Shown here piece by piece: positions 1 to 10,651 of a DNA stretch of 54,126 nucleotides (its first letter is position 1; every line of letters begins with the position of its first letter). Below the pieces are notes generated by a model. It worked only from the letters and a program-made list of their open reading frames with translations. It ran no database searches and was not told where the DNA came from. The position numbers and the translations under genes were made by a program. Source of the DNA: an uncultured Lachnospiraceae bacterium (GTDB lineage Bacteria; Bacillota; Clostridia; Lachnospirales; Lachnospiraceae); assembly GCA_946615865.1 (NCBI GenBank), contig CAMOIJ010000014.1, positions 1-54,126 of the forward strand, read 5' to 3'.

Positions 1-119
1 TACAGCCATAAGATGGCTCCATTGGTTAAGAGCGATCGTATCCACAGCGTTTTCGAAGAAAGGTCCTTTACGGCTGCATAGGTATTGATATCAGGCATAT
101 CCTCCGGTGCTTCTACCAT
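1..119 (-). CDS. Possible partial gene, start only
   Basis: An open frame beginning with ATG 17 bases after the GH1 stop codon runs leftward off the window edge for 39 codons (begins MVEAPEDMPDINTYAAV). No clear Shine-Dalgarno sits ahead of it. I do not recognise the protein. It could be a third cistron of the beta-glucoside operon or merely an open stretch; too little is visible to decide. Confidence 0.25.
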   Translation of the reverse strand, partial: MVEAPEDMPDINTYAAVKDLSSKTLWIRSLLTNGAILWL

Positions 120-135
120 ATTCTCACACCATGTT

Positions 136-3487
<3,352 letters not shown>

Positions 3488-3548
3488 TTTTCCCCTTTCC
3501 TTTCTCTAAAATGCAGAACGATTACTGTTGTCTTTCTACTCTGAGAAA

Positions 3549-3579
3549 AGGGTAATCCCTGTGGTAACTACAGAGTCAA
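3549..3579 (-). promoter_or_regulatory. MerR-type promoter of bglP
   Basis: On the minus strand a TTGACT -35 box is followed after 19 bp by TACCCT as -10. The spacer holds the near-palindrome CTGTAGTTACCACAG. A spacer of 19-20 bp with a dyad between the boxes is the hallmark of promoters twisted by MerR-family activators, and a MerR gene lies directly upstream. The expected transcript start is about 55 bases before bglP. The -10 match is weak, as expected for an activated promoter. Confidence 0.6.
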
Positions 3580-3587
3580 TAAGGAAA

Positions 3588-3640
3588 AACATAAAAAATA
3601 AACGTCTGCGATGGCAATATTTCATTGCCATGCAGACGTT
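3588..3640 (-). terminator. Rho-independent terminator after merR gene
   Basis: A long, nearly perfect hairpin (arms of about 17 bases, AACGTCTGC plus ATGGCAAT and complements, 5-base loop) is followed on the minus strand by TTATTTTTTATGTTTT. It sits just past the stop codon of the MerR regulator and separates it from the bglP promoter. Confidence 0.88.
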
Positions 3641-3644
3641 TGCA

Positions 3645-4541
3645 TCAACAGAATAATTCTTTAAGCGCTTCCTTTTTTTCTTCTTTATCCGGAAAACGTG
3701 CCTGTACGGGCTCCAGTCCTTTTACCGGCGCCCAGACCTCCACATACCGGACGCTTTCCTGCTCCTCCCTGACGGTTGCAACATGGACGCCTAAAATGTC
3801 GCCGTTTAGTTCATAGTCATGCTTCTTCATAAAAAGGAAAACGCCTTCCAGAAGCTGCAGCGAAAAATACTGCTTTTGTCCCAATCGGATCACGGTAAAA
3901 ACTGCGGTCGTTGCCTTTTGGTGCTCCATTTTAGGAAGAATGTTTATGTTGAGCCTGTCGGCCCACCGTTTTTTGACAGTAAATCCCCACTGTGCCTCAT
4001 ATTCTCTTGTCGGCGCCATACACCACTCTTTCCGGATTCTGTAGGCGTGTTCCACAAAGGGATAGTAATTCGTCAGCTCATCGAAGGCACCTTCTGTTTC
4101 CTTGGCGGTAGAAGTCCTAAGTCCGTCTGCGCCATGAGAACGCATATACAGCGAGTAGTTTTCCGGACGATTCATGATGTAATATTCCCCCACCAGATGC
4201 TTCGCATTGTCCAGAATAGACTGGAAATTTTTCAGTTTCAGTGCTTTCGCCTGATAGAAGTGTGCCTGATAGACAGCTTCCTTCCTCTTTGATTCCAACT
4301 GATCAATGAGGCCACTGCAATCGATGTCTTTGATCATGGCAATTGCTTCGTTGGAGGAAAAACCAATCTGACGATACTTTTTATACTCAAGAATCTGATT
4401 CGCATCCCAGACACTGTAATAGCGGTACCCGGTCATTTCATTTTTGACCGGCATAATAAAACCCTTTTGTTCAAAAAAACGTATTGTCTCCACGGGTACA
4501 TTCAACATTTTGGAAATTTCTCCTATCCGGAACAGGTCCAT
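3645..4541 (-). CDS. MerR-family regulator with GyrI-like effector domain
   Basis: A 298-residue transcription factor. Residues 1-70 are a MerR winged-helix domain (FRIGEISKMLNVPVETIRFFEQKG, written here in part: FRIGEISKMLNV, then IRFFEQKGFI, then GYRYYSVWDANQ). A coiled-coil dimer helix follows (about 75-125), and the C-terminal 150 residues resemble BmrR/GyrI effector-binding domains. BmrR-type proteins bind small ligands and activate promoters with over-long spacers. The start MDLFRIGE follows GGAGGAAAGC; upstream in-frame codons overlap a terminator. It lies between an Fe-S flavin reductase and the bgl operon on one strand. Promoters of both neighbours have 19-bp spacers with similar spacer sequence, so I infer it controls both. 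The ligand is unknown. Confidence 0.85.
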   Translation of the reverse strand: MDLFRIGEISKMLNVPVETIRFFEQKGFIMPVKNEMTGYRYYSVWDANQILEYKKYRQIGFSSNEAIAMIKDIDCSGLIDQLESKRKEAVYQAHFYQAKALKLKNFQSILDNAKHLVGEYYIMNRPENYSLYMRSHGADGLRTSTAKETEGAFDELTNYYPFVEHAYRIRKEWCMAPTREYEAQWGFTVKKRWADRLNINILPKMEHQKATTAVFTVIRLGQKQYFSLQLLEGVFLFMKKHDYELNGDILGVHVATVREEQESVRYVEVWAPVKGLEPVQARFPDKEEKKEALKELFC

Positions 4542-4556
4542 GCTTTCCTCCAATCC

Positions 4557-4584
4557 AAAAGCCCCCGCCCATTGTGGCGGGGGC
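4557..4584 (-). terminator. Terminator after flavin reductase gene
   Basis: A GC-rich hairpin (GCCCCCGCC and its complement, 6-base loop) ends in TTTT on the minus strand. It lies in the short gap between the flavin reductase and the MerR gene and overlaps the space just upstream of the MerR ribosome site, so it may only partly block read-through into the regulator. Confidence 0.75.
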
Positions 4585-4596
4585 ATCATTATTGTC

Positions 4597-6531
4597 TTAT
4601 AAAGCCAACGCAGCCTCATACCCTTCTCTGACTGCCACAAGCGCGTTGCCGGCTTTTACAGCACAGCCAACGACCTTGACATTGTCACAGTATTTTTTTG
4701 CTGCCTCTTCGAGCGGATTATATGCCTTATATCCGAATGCCGATACAACCGTCGCTGCCGGCACGCTCTGAAGATTTCCTTCGGAATCAGTATATTTAAC
4801 ACTGTCTTTTGTGATTTCGGCAACTCTGGCGCTGGTCAATACTTTGATCCTCGCTTCTCTGATGTATTCCATCAGCTGCATCTTCATCAGCGGGAACATA
4901 TCGACCAGGATGTCGTCACGCATCTCTACCAGTGTGATATCCTGGCAAACCTGCGTCAGGAAGTGGGCTGTCTCTCCGCCGACTTCACCGCCGCCACAAA
5001 CGACGACAGGACCGGGCTTTACGTCTGCCTTACCCAAAAGGACATCCTCCGCATTCACTACGTTCTCACCGTCCATGCCCTTGATTGGAAGCGAAAGCGG
5101 CTTAGCACCTGTTGCAATGATGACTGCATCCGGCTTCTCATCACGGATCATTTCCTCCGTCACCTCTACGCCCATCTTGACCGGAACTTTCAGATCGATC
5201 AGGCTCTTGCGCAGCGAAGATACGAATGTGGAGAGCTCACCTTTTCCGGGCGGGAAAGCTGCGCTGCGGAACTGACCGCCAAGCCAGGAGCCTGCCTCAA
5301 ATACAGTTACTTTGTGGCCCATCTTCGCTGCTGTCTCGGCAGCCATAAGGCCTGCGGGACCGCCGCCGATGACCATGACCTTCTTCGGGTCTGCAGTCTT
5401 GTCCATGGGATTCTCGTACTCGCGGCCGACGCGGGGATTGACCAGGCATGTCGCACAAGTGCCTGCCAGAAGTCCGGCTTCACATCCCTGAAGGCATCCG
5501 ATACAGTAGCGGATATTCTCGAACTGGCCGGCTTTTGCTTTGGCAGGAAGATAAGGATCTGCCAGGGATCCGCGTCCCATACCGATGAAATCCGCTTTCC
5601 CCATCTTTAAGATGGTGTCTGCCATCTTGGGGTCGTTGATGCGGTTTGTCACGATCACCGGACAGGAAACCAATTTTTTGACCTGTTCTGCTGTATCCAT
5701 GTTAAAAGCATGCTCGGTGTACATCGGTGCAATAATCTGACGGATCACAGGAGATGCATACATTCCGTTGGAAATGTGGATGGCATCAACACCAAGCTCA
5801 TCCAAATGGCGTACCAGTTCATAGGTATCCGCTTCTGTACGGCCGCCCAGAAGGTACTCATTCGCCGAGACTCTGACCTGTACCGGGAAATCATTGCCGA
5901 CGTTCTCGCGAATGCATGCATAAATCTCATCCAGGATGCGAGTTCTGTTCTCAAAACATCCGCCATACTCATCCACTCTCTTGTTGGTGAAGGGAGAAAG
6001 GAATTCGGAGATCAGGTAGCCGTGTGCGGCGTGGATCTCTATTCCGTCAAATCCCGCTTCCTTCACTCTTCTCGCTGTGGAGCCAAAATCCTGCACGATC
6101 TGATGAATCTCCTCAATTGTCATCTCTCTGGGAAGATCCATGCAGAAGGGATCCTTAATCGCAGAAGGGGCGATTGGCTGAACATTTCCATTCACATCAT
6201 GCTTGGACTGGCGTCCGGGATGATACATTTGGCAGAAGATCTTGGTATCGTATTTATGAACTGTTTCCGTGAGCTTCTTATTGCCTTCAATCTGCTCGTC
6301 ATTGTATAGTCCGGGAATAAACTTATAGCCTTTTGCATTCACATTGACAGCATAATCCTCTGTGATGACCATGCCCCAGCCGCCTTTGGCCTTCTCTTCA
6401 ATATATTTGATATACCTTTCCGTAATCATCCCGTCTTCTGTGCACAGGTTCATTACCATTGCGGGCACGATCAATCTGTTCGGGATCTCGCAGTTTCCGA
6501 TCTTCGCAGGTGTAAAGATTTCCGTCATCAT
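4597..6531 (-). CDS. NADH:flavin oxidoreductase / 2,4-dienoyl-CoA reductase-like Fe-S flavoenzyme
   Basis: A 644-residue enzyme of the old-yellow-enzyme plus NAD(P)/FAD fusion type. The N-terminal 330 residues form the FMN TIM barrel (EIFTPAKIGNCEIPNR start, HAAHGYLISEFLSPFTN active-site stretch). A [4Fe-4S] motif C-x2-C-x3-C-x11-C begins near residue 342 (CIGCLQGC). Two Rossmann motifs follow, MVIGGGPAGL and VVVCGGGEVGGE. Relatives include 2,4-dienoyl-CoA reductase, enoate reductases and bile-acid BaiCD/BaiH; the substrate cannot be told from sequence. The start MMTEIF is chosen because GGAGG lies 10 bases ahead. Its promoter has a MerR-type 19-bp spacer and the gene just downstream is a MerR regulator. 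Confidence 0.88.
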   Translation of the reverse strand: MMTEIFTPAKIGNCEIPNRLIVPAMVMNLCTEDGMITERYIKYIEEKAKGGWGMVITEDYAVNVNAKGYKFIPGLYNDEQIEGNKKLTETVHKYDTKIFCQMYHPGRQSKHDVNGNVQPIAPSAIKDPFCMDLPREMTIEEIHQIVQDFGSTARRVKEAGFDGIEIHAAHGYLISEFLSPFTNKRVDEYGGCFENRTRILDEIYACIRENVGNDFPVQVRVSANEYLLGGRTEADTYELVRHLDELGVDAIHISNGMYASPVIRQIIAPMYTEHAFNMDTAEQVKKLVSCPVIVTNRINDPKMADTILKMGKADFIGMGRGSLADPYLPAKAKAGQFENIRYCIGCLQGCEAGLLAGTCATCLVNPRVGREYENPMDKTADPKKVMVIGGGPAGLMAAETAAKMGHKVTVFEAGSWLGGQFRSAAFPPGKGELSTFVSSLRKSLIDLKVPVKMGVEVTEEMIRDEKPDAVIIATGAKPLSLPIKGMDGENVVNAEDVLLGKADVKPGPVVVCGGGEVGGETAHFLTQVCQDITLVEMRDDILVDMFPLMKMQLMEYIREARIKVLTSARVAEITKDSVKYTDSEGNLQSVPAATVVSAFGYKAYNPLEEAAKKYCDNVKVVGCAVKAGNALVAVREGYEAALAL

Positions 6532-6581
6532 TATCAAATTTCCTCCTCTTAGGTTATGAAAGGTGGTCATCTCTTGTGAAA

Positions 6582-6612
6582 ATAATAGCGGATGGGATAA
6601 TTCCAAGGTCAA
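6582..6612 (-). promoter_or_regulatory. MerR-type promoter of the flavin reductase
   Basis: On the minus strand TTGACC and TATTAT are separated by exactly 19 bp. The spacer starts TTGGAATTATCCCAT. Aligned from the -35 box with the bglP promoter, 9 of the first 15 spacer bases agree (including TTA and CxCA). The -10 lies about 50 bases before the start codon. This is consistent with joint control by the MerR protein encoded between the two. Confidence 0.55.
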
Positions 6613-6811
6613 TGCCAAAAAGTTGCAGCGTCATTTGGCAATTCTTCCGACATCGATCATCAGTCCCACGCCTTAATTCATCATTCCTCCATATTCCGGC
6701 CGGGGCTCTTCGCTTATATCCATCCAGACATATCAAAAAAACCTTGGAGTTCTTCCAAGGTTTGACCGCCCTTATAAGATTGGGAGAAACAGCTTTACAA
6801 TCCTCCGAAGA

Positions 6812-6871
6812 AAATCGACCTCTGGGGTAGTTTGTCCACAGATGTAGACAAACTACCCCAGAGGTCGATTT
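6812..6871. repeat. Palindromic repeat copy A
   Basis: Two perfect 25-base arms, core GACCTCTGGGGTAGTTTGTC preceded by AAATC, face each other across a 10-base loop. The copy ends 7 bases from the stop codon of the leftward phosphodiesterase gene. Its arms recur in six more places in this window. The hairpin followed by TTTTCTTC on the minus strand could end transcription of that gene. Confidence 0.9.
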
Positions 6872-6878
6872 CACTTGT

Positions 6879-7661
6879 TCAGAGCCCCATCTTGCTCATG
6901 ATCTGCTCAGCTGTCACACCCGGATGTGTAACATAAAGCCGCACGATCTGTTCTGTAAGCTCCATACTGATATTTCTGCGCGCCGCGATATCCGCTACGG
7001 TTCTATGTTTTTCCAGATCAGATCCGATCTTGATGATCAGGTCTGCCGTAACCTGACGAGAACAAACCACCCCAGAGGTCGTTTTTGCTGCATGAGGGAT
7101 ATCTATTCTCTCTACCGTAATGCCGTAAGATTTCATCGCGGAGCTGCCTCCGGCCGAATTATCTTTTGACAAACCGTCCTCAGGAACTGTCAGGACTGCC
7201 ATCGTGATTGCCTGATTGAAGCGGCGAGGGCCGCAGCTGCCCGGATTGAGATAGAGAGTTCCATCTATGTAATCCTGGGCATACCTGTGGCTGTGGCCGT
7301 ATATCACCACGTCCGCTTCTACATCAGAAGGAATGTCCTTCTTCTTATGTGTCATGAAGAACTTGCGTCCGTAAAGCTCCATGCATAAGGTATATGGAAT
7401 ATCCGACGCCCAGTCACGATCATTGTTGCCGCGGACGACGTAAATCACGCCTGGCGTACCGTCTTCTGCTGCGCTTGCGTTTAGTACGGCATCCGAGCCG
7501 AACAGGTTTCTAATCTTAACCAGCGTCTCCGGGCCGCTTATATCGCCGCCGTGAAGTATCACTTCACAGGTCTTGATTATTTCTGCCACCTCGGGCCTCA
7601 GCATATTGTGGGTGTCAGAAATCACTGCAATCCTGTGACCCGGTCTATGTTCATTGCTCAA
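6879..7661 (-). CDS. YfcE/MJ0936-type metallophosphoesterase with C-terminal extension
   Basis: A 260-residue calcineurin-like phosphodiesterase. All metal motifs are present: ISDTHN, HGGDISG, RGNNDR, MTHKK and YGHSH, followed by NPGSCGPRR, typical of the YfcE/MJ0936 group, which normally stops near 160-180 residues. About 85 residues are added here; the last 65 look like a helical, helix-turn-helix-like domain (YVTHPGVTAEQIMSKMGL). Within the extension, residues encoded by half a copy of the local palindromic repeat read KTTSGVVCSR in frame. The start codon is TTG, with AGGAGG nine bases upstream. The substrate is unknown; family members cleave phosphodiesters with Mn2+. The extension may be a later fusion. 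Confidence 0.85.
   Translation of the reverse strand: MSNEHRPGHRIAVISDTHNMLRPEVAEIIKTCEVILHGGDISGPETLVKIRNLFGSDAVLNASAAEDGTPGVIYVVRGNNDRDWASDIPYTLCMELYGRKFFMTHKKKDIPSDVEADVVIYGHSHRYAQDYIDGTLYLNPGSCGPRRFNQAITMAVLTVPEDGLSKDNSAGGSSAMKSYGITVERIDIPHAAKTTSGVVCSRQVTADLIIKIGSDLEKHRTVADIAARRNISMELTEQIVRLYVTHPGVTAEQIMSKMGL
7058..7086. repeat. Single repeat arm inside the phosphodiesterase gene
   Basis: One arm of the palindromic family (ACCCCAGAGGTCGTTTTT side, with GAACAAACC) lies wholly inside the coding region and is read in frame as KTTSGVVC. The opposite arm is missing. It shows that a piece of the repeat has become protein-coding. Confidence 0.75.
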
Positions 7662-7688
7662 TTTTGATGCCCTCCTAAAAAACAGATT

Positions 7689-7799
7689 GGGACAAGCGAC
7701 CTCTGGGGTCGTTTGTCCCCTGGGGTCGTTTGTCCCCAGATGAGGATTTTAAATGGACAAGTGGGGACAAATCACCCCAGAGGTCCAGAGTCCCCAGAG
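7689..7799. repeat. Composite palindromic repeat copy B
   Basis: A left arm GACCTCTGGGGTCGTTTGTC with an internal 19-base duplication, a middle ATTTTAAATGGACAAGTGG, and a right arm ending in AGAGGTCCAGAGTCCCCAGAG. The right end overlaps the last codons and stop of the DUF6273 gene. Apart from the extra duplication it is almost identical to the composite copy 1.4 kb to the right. Confidence 0.88.
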
Positions 7800-9001
7800 T
7801 ATCTGACTCTTATTACAGGTCGGACCCCCATGGAGCGATGCACCTCGTTTCCCATCAGATTTGCTGATTTTCCAAGAATGTAGACCGCTTCATTCTGCCT
7901 CTTTCCGGGCGATCGCAGCCACCATTCGCTGCCGCATCCTCTTAAATCGTCGCTTACGGTCTTCGACTCGGAATATGTGAACAGATAAACATTATCATCT
8001 GTATCATTTCCGCAGTCCACCTCATAGGGAGCATCATCTGCCGTAAATGTGTTGTGGGTGGCTGCGATCGCGGCTTTCTCTCCGGCAGAGAATTTGCTGT
8101 TATAGAAATCCTCGTTGAGCCATCTGCGCAGCGTGCAGTTTTCCCATGTGATATCCGTTTTTTCGTCATTATACGCCCTGTTTGCAACGCATCCCTGGCA
8201 CAGCATTGTGCAGATCCCGTCTGTTTTGTCTGTTACATACCAGGTGTATCTGCCGAACGCCACCACATCTTCGACCTCTGAATCGGCGATCGCCGCCAGC
8301 TCGGCCGTCTCCTCCGAGGGTGTTCTGTTCATAGCCGTCGGGACGGCATGGTCCGCAAAATGAAGATTCAAGGCAGGACGAACGGCACCGTAGGAATTAC
8401 CCGAAATGTCTCCGCTTGAATCAATCCTGTTCTTTCCATCGCTGTTGTTGCCGACATAGGCCGTATAGTCTTTATTGACCCCCGGCGACCTCAGCCACCA
8501 CCACTGGTTATCCATACCGTACCAGTAGCCGCATTTTAATATCTTGCTGTCAAGGGCATTTGCCTCATCCACGCTCAGCAGATAGATATAATCATCCGTA
8601 TCGCTTCCGCCGGGAGTGCCGTACTCCCTGTTGTCGGGATTGCTGTTGTGCGTCTTTGCGATCAGCGCCTTTTCCTCATCCGTGAATGTGTTGTAGAACT
8701 TTTCATTCAGCCAGGCCCGCACGGTAGATTTATCCCATGTATCGACCGTTTGATACCCTGCTTCGTTAAACGGCATCTTGATCACAGGCTTTTCGGTCAA
8801 AAGAGTGCAGCCCGTCTCTGTTTTGGCGATCACATACCACCTGATATCGCCGAACACGACGATATCCCCCAAAGATGCTTCCGACAGTTCCACCGCATCC
8901 TTAGGGGTATCACCAGACGGGCCGCCGCAAGCGGACAGAATGGATGCAAGGCCAAGCACGGCAGCCGTCGAAACAGCAAGAAACAATTCCCTCATCTTCA
9001 T
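7772..9001 (-). CDS. DUF6273 lipoprotein, two domains
   Basis: A 409-residue exported lipoprotein of unknown function. A signal peptide ends in the lipobox ILSAC. Two DUF6273 units follow (about residues 40-215 and 240-400). Each has the family pattern of WYV near its start, a RxWLNExFYN helix, an EKAxIAxTHN stretch, TDDxxYLF/YLL, WWLRSPG, and G/A-VRPxx at its end. The last eight residues, SGDSGPLG, and the TGA stop are supplied by a palindromic repeat, exactly as in the unrelated GNAT gene next to it. The native C-terminus was therefore probably replaced, losing only a few residues after the final RPVIRV strand. DUF6273 domains resemble sulfatase-modifying/fibrobacter-type lectin-like folds in pattern, but no function is assigned. 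Confidence 0.82.
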   Translation of the reverse strand: MKMRELFLAVSTAAVLGLASILSACGGPSGDTPKDAVELSEASLGDIVVFGDIRWYVIAKTETGCTLLTEKPVIKMPFNEAGYQTVDTWDKSTVRAWLNEKFYNTFTDEEKALIAKTHNSNPDNREYGTPGGSDTDDYIYLLSVDEANALDSKILKCGYWYGMDNQWWWLRSPGVNKDYTAYVGNNSDGKNRIDSSGDISGNSYGAVRPALNLHFADHAVPTAMNRTPSEETAELAAIADSEVEDVVAFGRYTWYVTDKTDGICTMLCQGCVANRAYNDEKTDITWENCTLRRWLNEDFYNSKFSAGEKAAIAATHNTFTADDAPYEVDCGNDTDDNVYLFTYSESKTVSDDLRGCGSEWWLRSPGKRQNEAVYILGKSANLMGNEVHRSMGVRPVIRVRYSGDSGPLG

Positions 9002-9070
9002 TGCGTTCTTTCCTCGTAGATCATGATCTGTATCTTGTAATTATCCCTCTCCATACTCTTCCGGTCACAC

Positions 9071-9165
9071 GGGACAAGAGACCTCTGGGGTCGTTTGTCC
9101 CCAGATGGGGATTTTAAATGGACAAGTGGGGACAAATCACCCCAGAGGTCCAGAGTCCCCAGAGA
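9071..9165. repeat. Composite palindromic repeat copy C
   Basis: The same composite arrangement as copy B without the inner duplication: left arm, ATTTTAAATGGACAAGTGG core, right arm ending in AGAGTCCCCAGAG. It overlaps the end of the GNAT gene and encodes that protein's last eight residues and its stop codon. Confidence 0.88.
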
Positions 9166-9640
9166 CCCCCGCCAAATCCAGCAGCACCTTTCCGGCTGCA
9201 CGATAAACCGTCCACTCGTCCATGGACTCGGCGCCCAGGGACTTGTAGAAATCGATGCTCGGCTGGTTCCAGTCAAGGCACGCCCACTCGAGCCGGCCGC
9301 AGCCGCGGATCACGGCGATGTGCGCCAGTTCTTTAAGCAAGGCTTTTCCATAACCCTTGCTGCGGTATGAGGGCCGCACGTACAAATCTTCCAGGTAGAT
9401 GCCCGCACGTCCGAGAAACGTCGAGAAATTGTGGAAGAACAGTGCAAAGCCCACAACCTCTTCTCCATCCATGGCGAAGATCACCTCCGCTTTCTTCTTC
9501 TCGAACAGCCACTCGCGCAGCAGTTCTTCCGTGGCGACGACTTCATCTTCCATCTTTTCATATTTTGCCAAAGACCTGATAAACTTCAGGATCAGGCGAC
9601 AATCATTTTCATTCGCAAATCTGAATCTGCAATCTGTCAT
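9137..9640 (-). CDS. GNAT N-acetyltransferase with repeat-encoded tail
   Basis: A 167-residue GNAT acetyltransferase resembling the diamine/spermidine acetyltransferase group (RFANENDCRLILKFIRSLA, IYLEDLYVRPSYRSKGYGK in parts: LEDLYVRP, then RSKGYGKALL as the acetyl-CoA loop, and CLDWNQPSIDFYKSLGA). It would transfer an acetyl group from acetyl-CoA to a small amine; the substrate is not visible. The protein ends LLDLAGV-SGDSGPLG; the last eight residues come from a palindromic repeat. AGGAGG precedes the start. The upstream reading frame is a truncated hydrolase that runs directly into this ribosome site, so the two may be co-transcribed. Confidence 0.85.
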   Translation of the reverse strand: MTDCRFRFANENDCRLILKFIRSLAKYEKMEDEVVATEELLREWLFEKKKAEVIFAMDGEEVVGFALFFHNFSTFLGRAGIYLEDLYVRPSYRSKGYGKALLKELAHIAVIRGCGRLEWACLDWNQPSIDFYKSLGAESMDEWTVYRAAGKVLLDLAGVSGDSGPLG

Positions 9641-9652
9641 TTCAGGCCTCCT

Positions 9653-9883
9653 TTACTCTAATAAAAAATCGCAAGCCAAAAGATTATATGCCGTAGTCTC
9701 ATTCCCGCCGTGAAATACAAGCAGCGGCTCCCCCTGCGGATTTCCGGTCTCGATCAGGTGCGTTCTGCCATAAGATGTATCCACATATATATCCTTATAC
9801 GGCCGTCCCAACCTCGCCAGCTGCGCGTCATACAAATCCAGGATTTCCTTTTTCCCTTTTTCTGAACGGTATATTGTATTCAT
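9653..9883 (-). pseudogene. Truncated alpha/beta hydrolase, N-terminal 76 residues
   Basis: The frame starts MNTIYRSEKGKKEILD and continues to LLVFHGGNETTAYNLLACD, the beginning of an alpha/beta hydrolase including the HGG oxyanion-type strand. It then stops at LLE. The family needs about 200 more residues for the GxSxGG nucleophile elbow, Asp and His, none of which follow. The stop codon abuts the ribosome site of the GNAT gene, so a deletion probably joined the two. I regard it as a decayed gene. Confidence 0.7.
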
Positions 9884-9930
9884 ATGTTTTCTTTTCTTAA
9901 TCGTGGGGCTTTCTTCTGAGTATATCACGG

Positions 9931-10014
9931 AAAATCAACCTCTGGGGTAGGATAAGCGACCTCTGGGGTAGTTTGTCCACAGGTGGGGACAAACTACCCC
10001 AGAGGTCGATTTTT
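9931..10014. repeat. Palindromic repeat copy D
   Basis: An extra partial left arm (CAACCTCTGGGGTAGGATAAG) precedes a complete palindrome with GACCTCTGGGGTAGTTTGTC and its complement across a loop of about 10 bases. The right flank is TTTTTCTTTATT, so in the plus direction it has the form of a terminator. It lies upstream of the truncated hydrolase, where a promoter would be expected. Confidence 0.88.
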
Positions 10015-10064
10015 CTTTATTCCTGCGTGGATTATAATTCCCACCACGTATATTGATTATGGAA

Positions 10065-10081
10065 GCTGACAAATGATCAGC
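10065..10081 (+). promoter_or_regulatory. Dyad ahead of the first GG-leader peptide
   Basis: GCTGACAAATGATCAGC is an inverted repeat (GCTGA/TCAGC). The same element, GCTGACAAATAATCAGC, precedes the second gene copy, just after its TATAAT box. Its conservation between the copies suggests an operator or a 5' hairpin. Confidence 0.4.
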
Positions 10082-10205
10082 TGCATAAGATTCAATTACA
10101 ATTTACAGGGAGCTGGGTTCAGGCGCAGGGTTCAGAATTTTGACCCGAATATATCGGCCTTTTGAAAACCGGAATTCCCAATACAGGAGGTTAATAATAA
10201 GCGAA

Positions 10206-10505
10206 ATGATGAACAACAAGATTAGTGAAGAGCAGCTTAATATGGTAGCAGGCGGAAACGACGGCAGGGGCGATGGCACCTTCAGCGTGCGTGACATTTC
10301 TCCCCGCTGGGTAAGAGTTACAGCATCCAGCCTCAACTGCAGATATTGGCCCAACGGCGATATCGCCAAGGTCTATGAGAGAGGCCACAGGCTTAAAGTC
10401 GACGGAATCACAACCGACGGCAAGTGGTACAGGCTTTGGATCTACAACCCTCAGGGCGGCGAGTGCAACGGCTACATTTACAAAGATTATACAGAATTGG
10501 ATTAA
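10206..10505 (+). CDS. GG-leader SH3b-like peptide, copy 1
   Basis: A small protein of 99 residues. The leader NNKISEEQLNMVAGG ends in a double glycine, the cleavage site used by C39-peptidase ABC exporters, followed by an 82-residue core with an SH3b-like pattern (WVRVTASSLNCRYWPNG, GKWYRLWIYN, GYIYKDYTEL). SH3b domains bind peptides or cell-wall material, so an exported effector or bacteriocin-like factor is plausible. The position matching the ATG of copy 2 is ATA here, correctly spaced from AGGAGG; the first ATG lies 15 bases from the ribosome site, so expression may be weak or may start at ATA. About 75-80% of the residues match copy 2. No C39-type exporter is in the window. Confidence 0.7.
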   Translation: MMNNKISEEQLNMVAGGNDGRGDGTFSVRDISPRWVRVTASSLNCRYWPNGDIAKVYERGHRLKVDGITTDGKWYRLWIYNPQGGECNGYIYKDYTELD

Positions 10506-10551
10506 CGCGCTTAAAACGCTTATAATAGATGTAAGCTGACAAATAATCAGC
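10497..10551 (+). promoter_or_regulatory. Promoter and dyad of the second GG-leader peptide
   Basis: TTGGAT and TATAAT lie 18 bp apart; the -35 box overlaps the final Leu-Asp codons and stop of copy 1. Eight bases after the -10 box comes GCTGACAAATAATCAGC, the dyad also seen upstream of copy 1. The second gene therefore can be transcribed on its own. Confidence 0.55.
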
Positions 10552-10651
10552 AACAGATAATTCAGTCACAATTCATAGGGATCGGGTCAAAATAGTGCCC
10601 CGGATGTACCAGCCTTTTGAGCAAAGTCTTTCCCAAAACAGGAGGTTAATA

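Noticed and set aside
4539-4640. Longer start for the MerR regulator (33 more residues)
   Set aside because: It would run through the upstream terminator and into the flavin reductase gene; the internal ATG has GGAGG.
8998-9276. Minus-strand frame through repeat copy C (SPSGDKRPQRSLVP type)
   Set aside because: It reads the repeat and the GNAT end in another phase, without a ribosome site.
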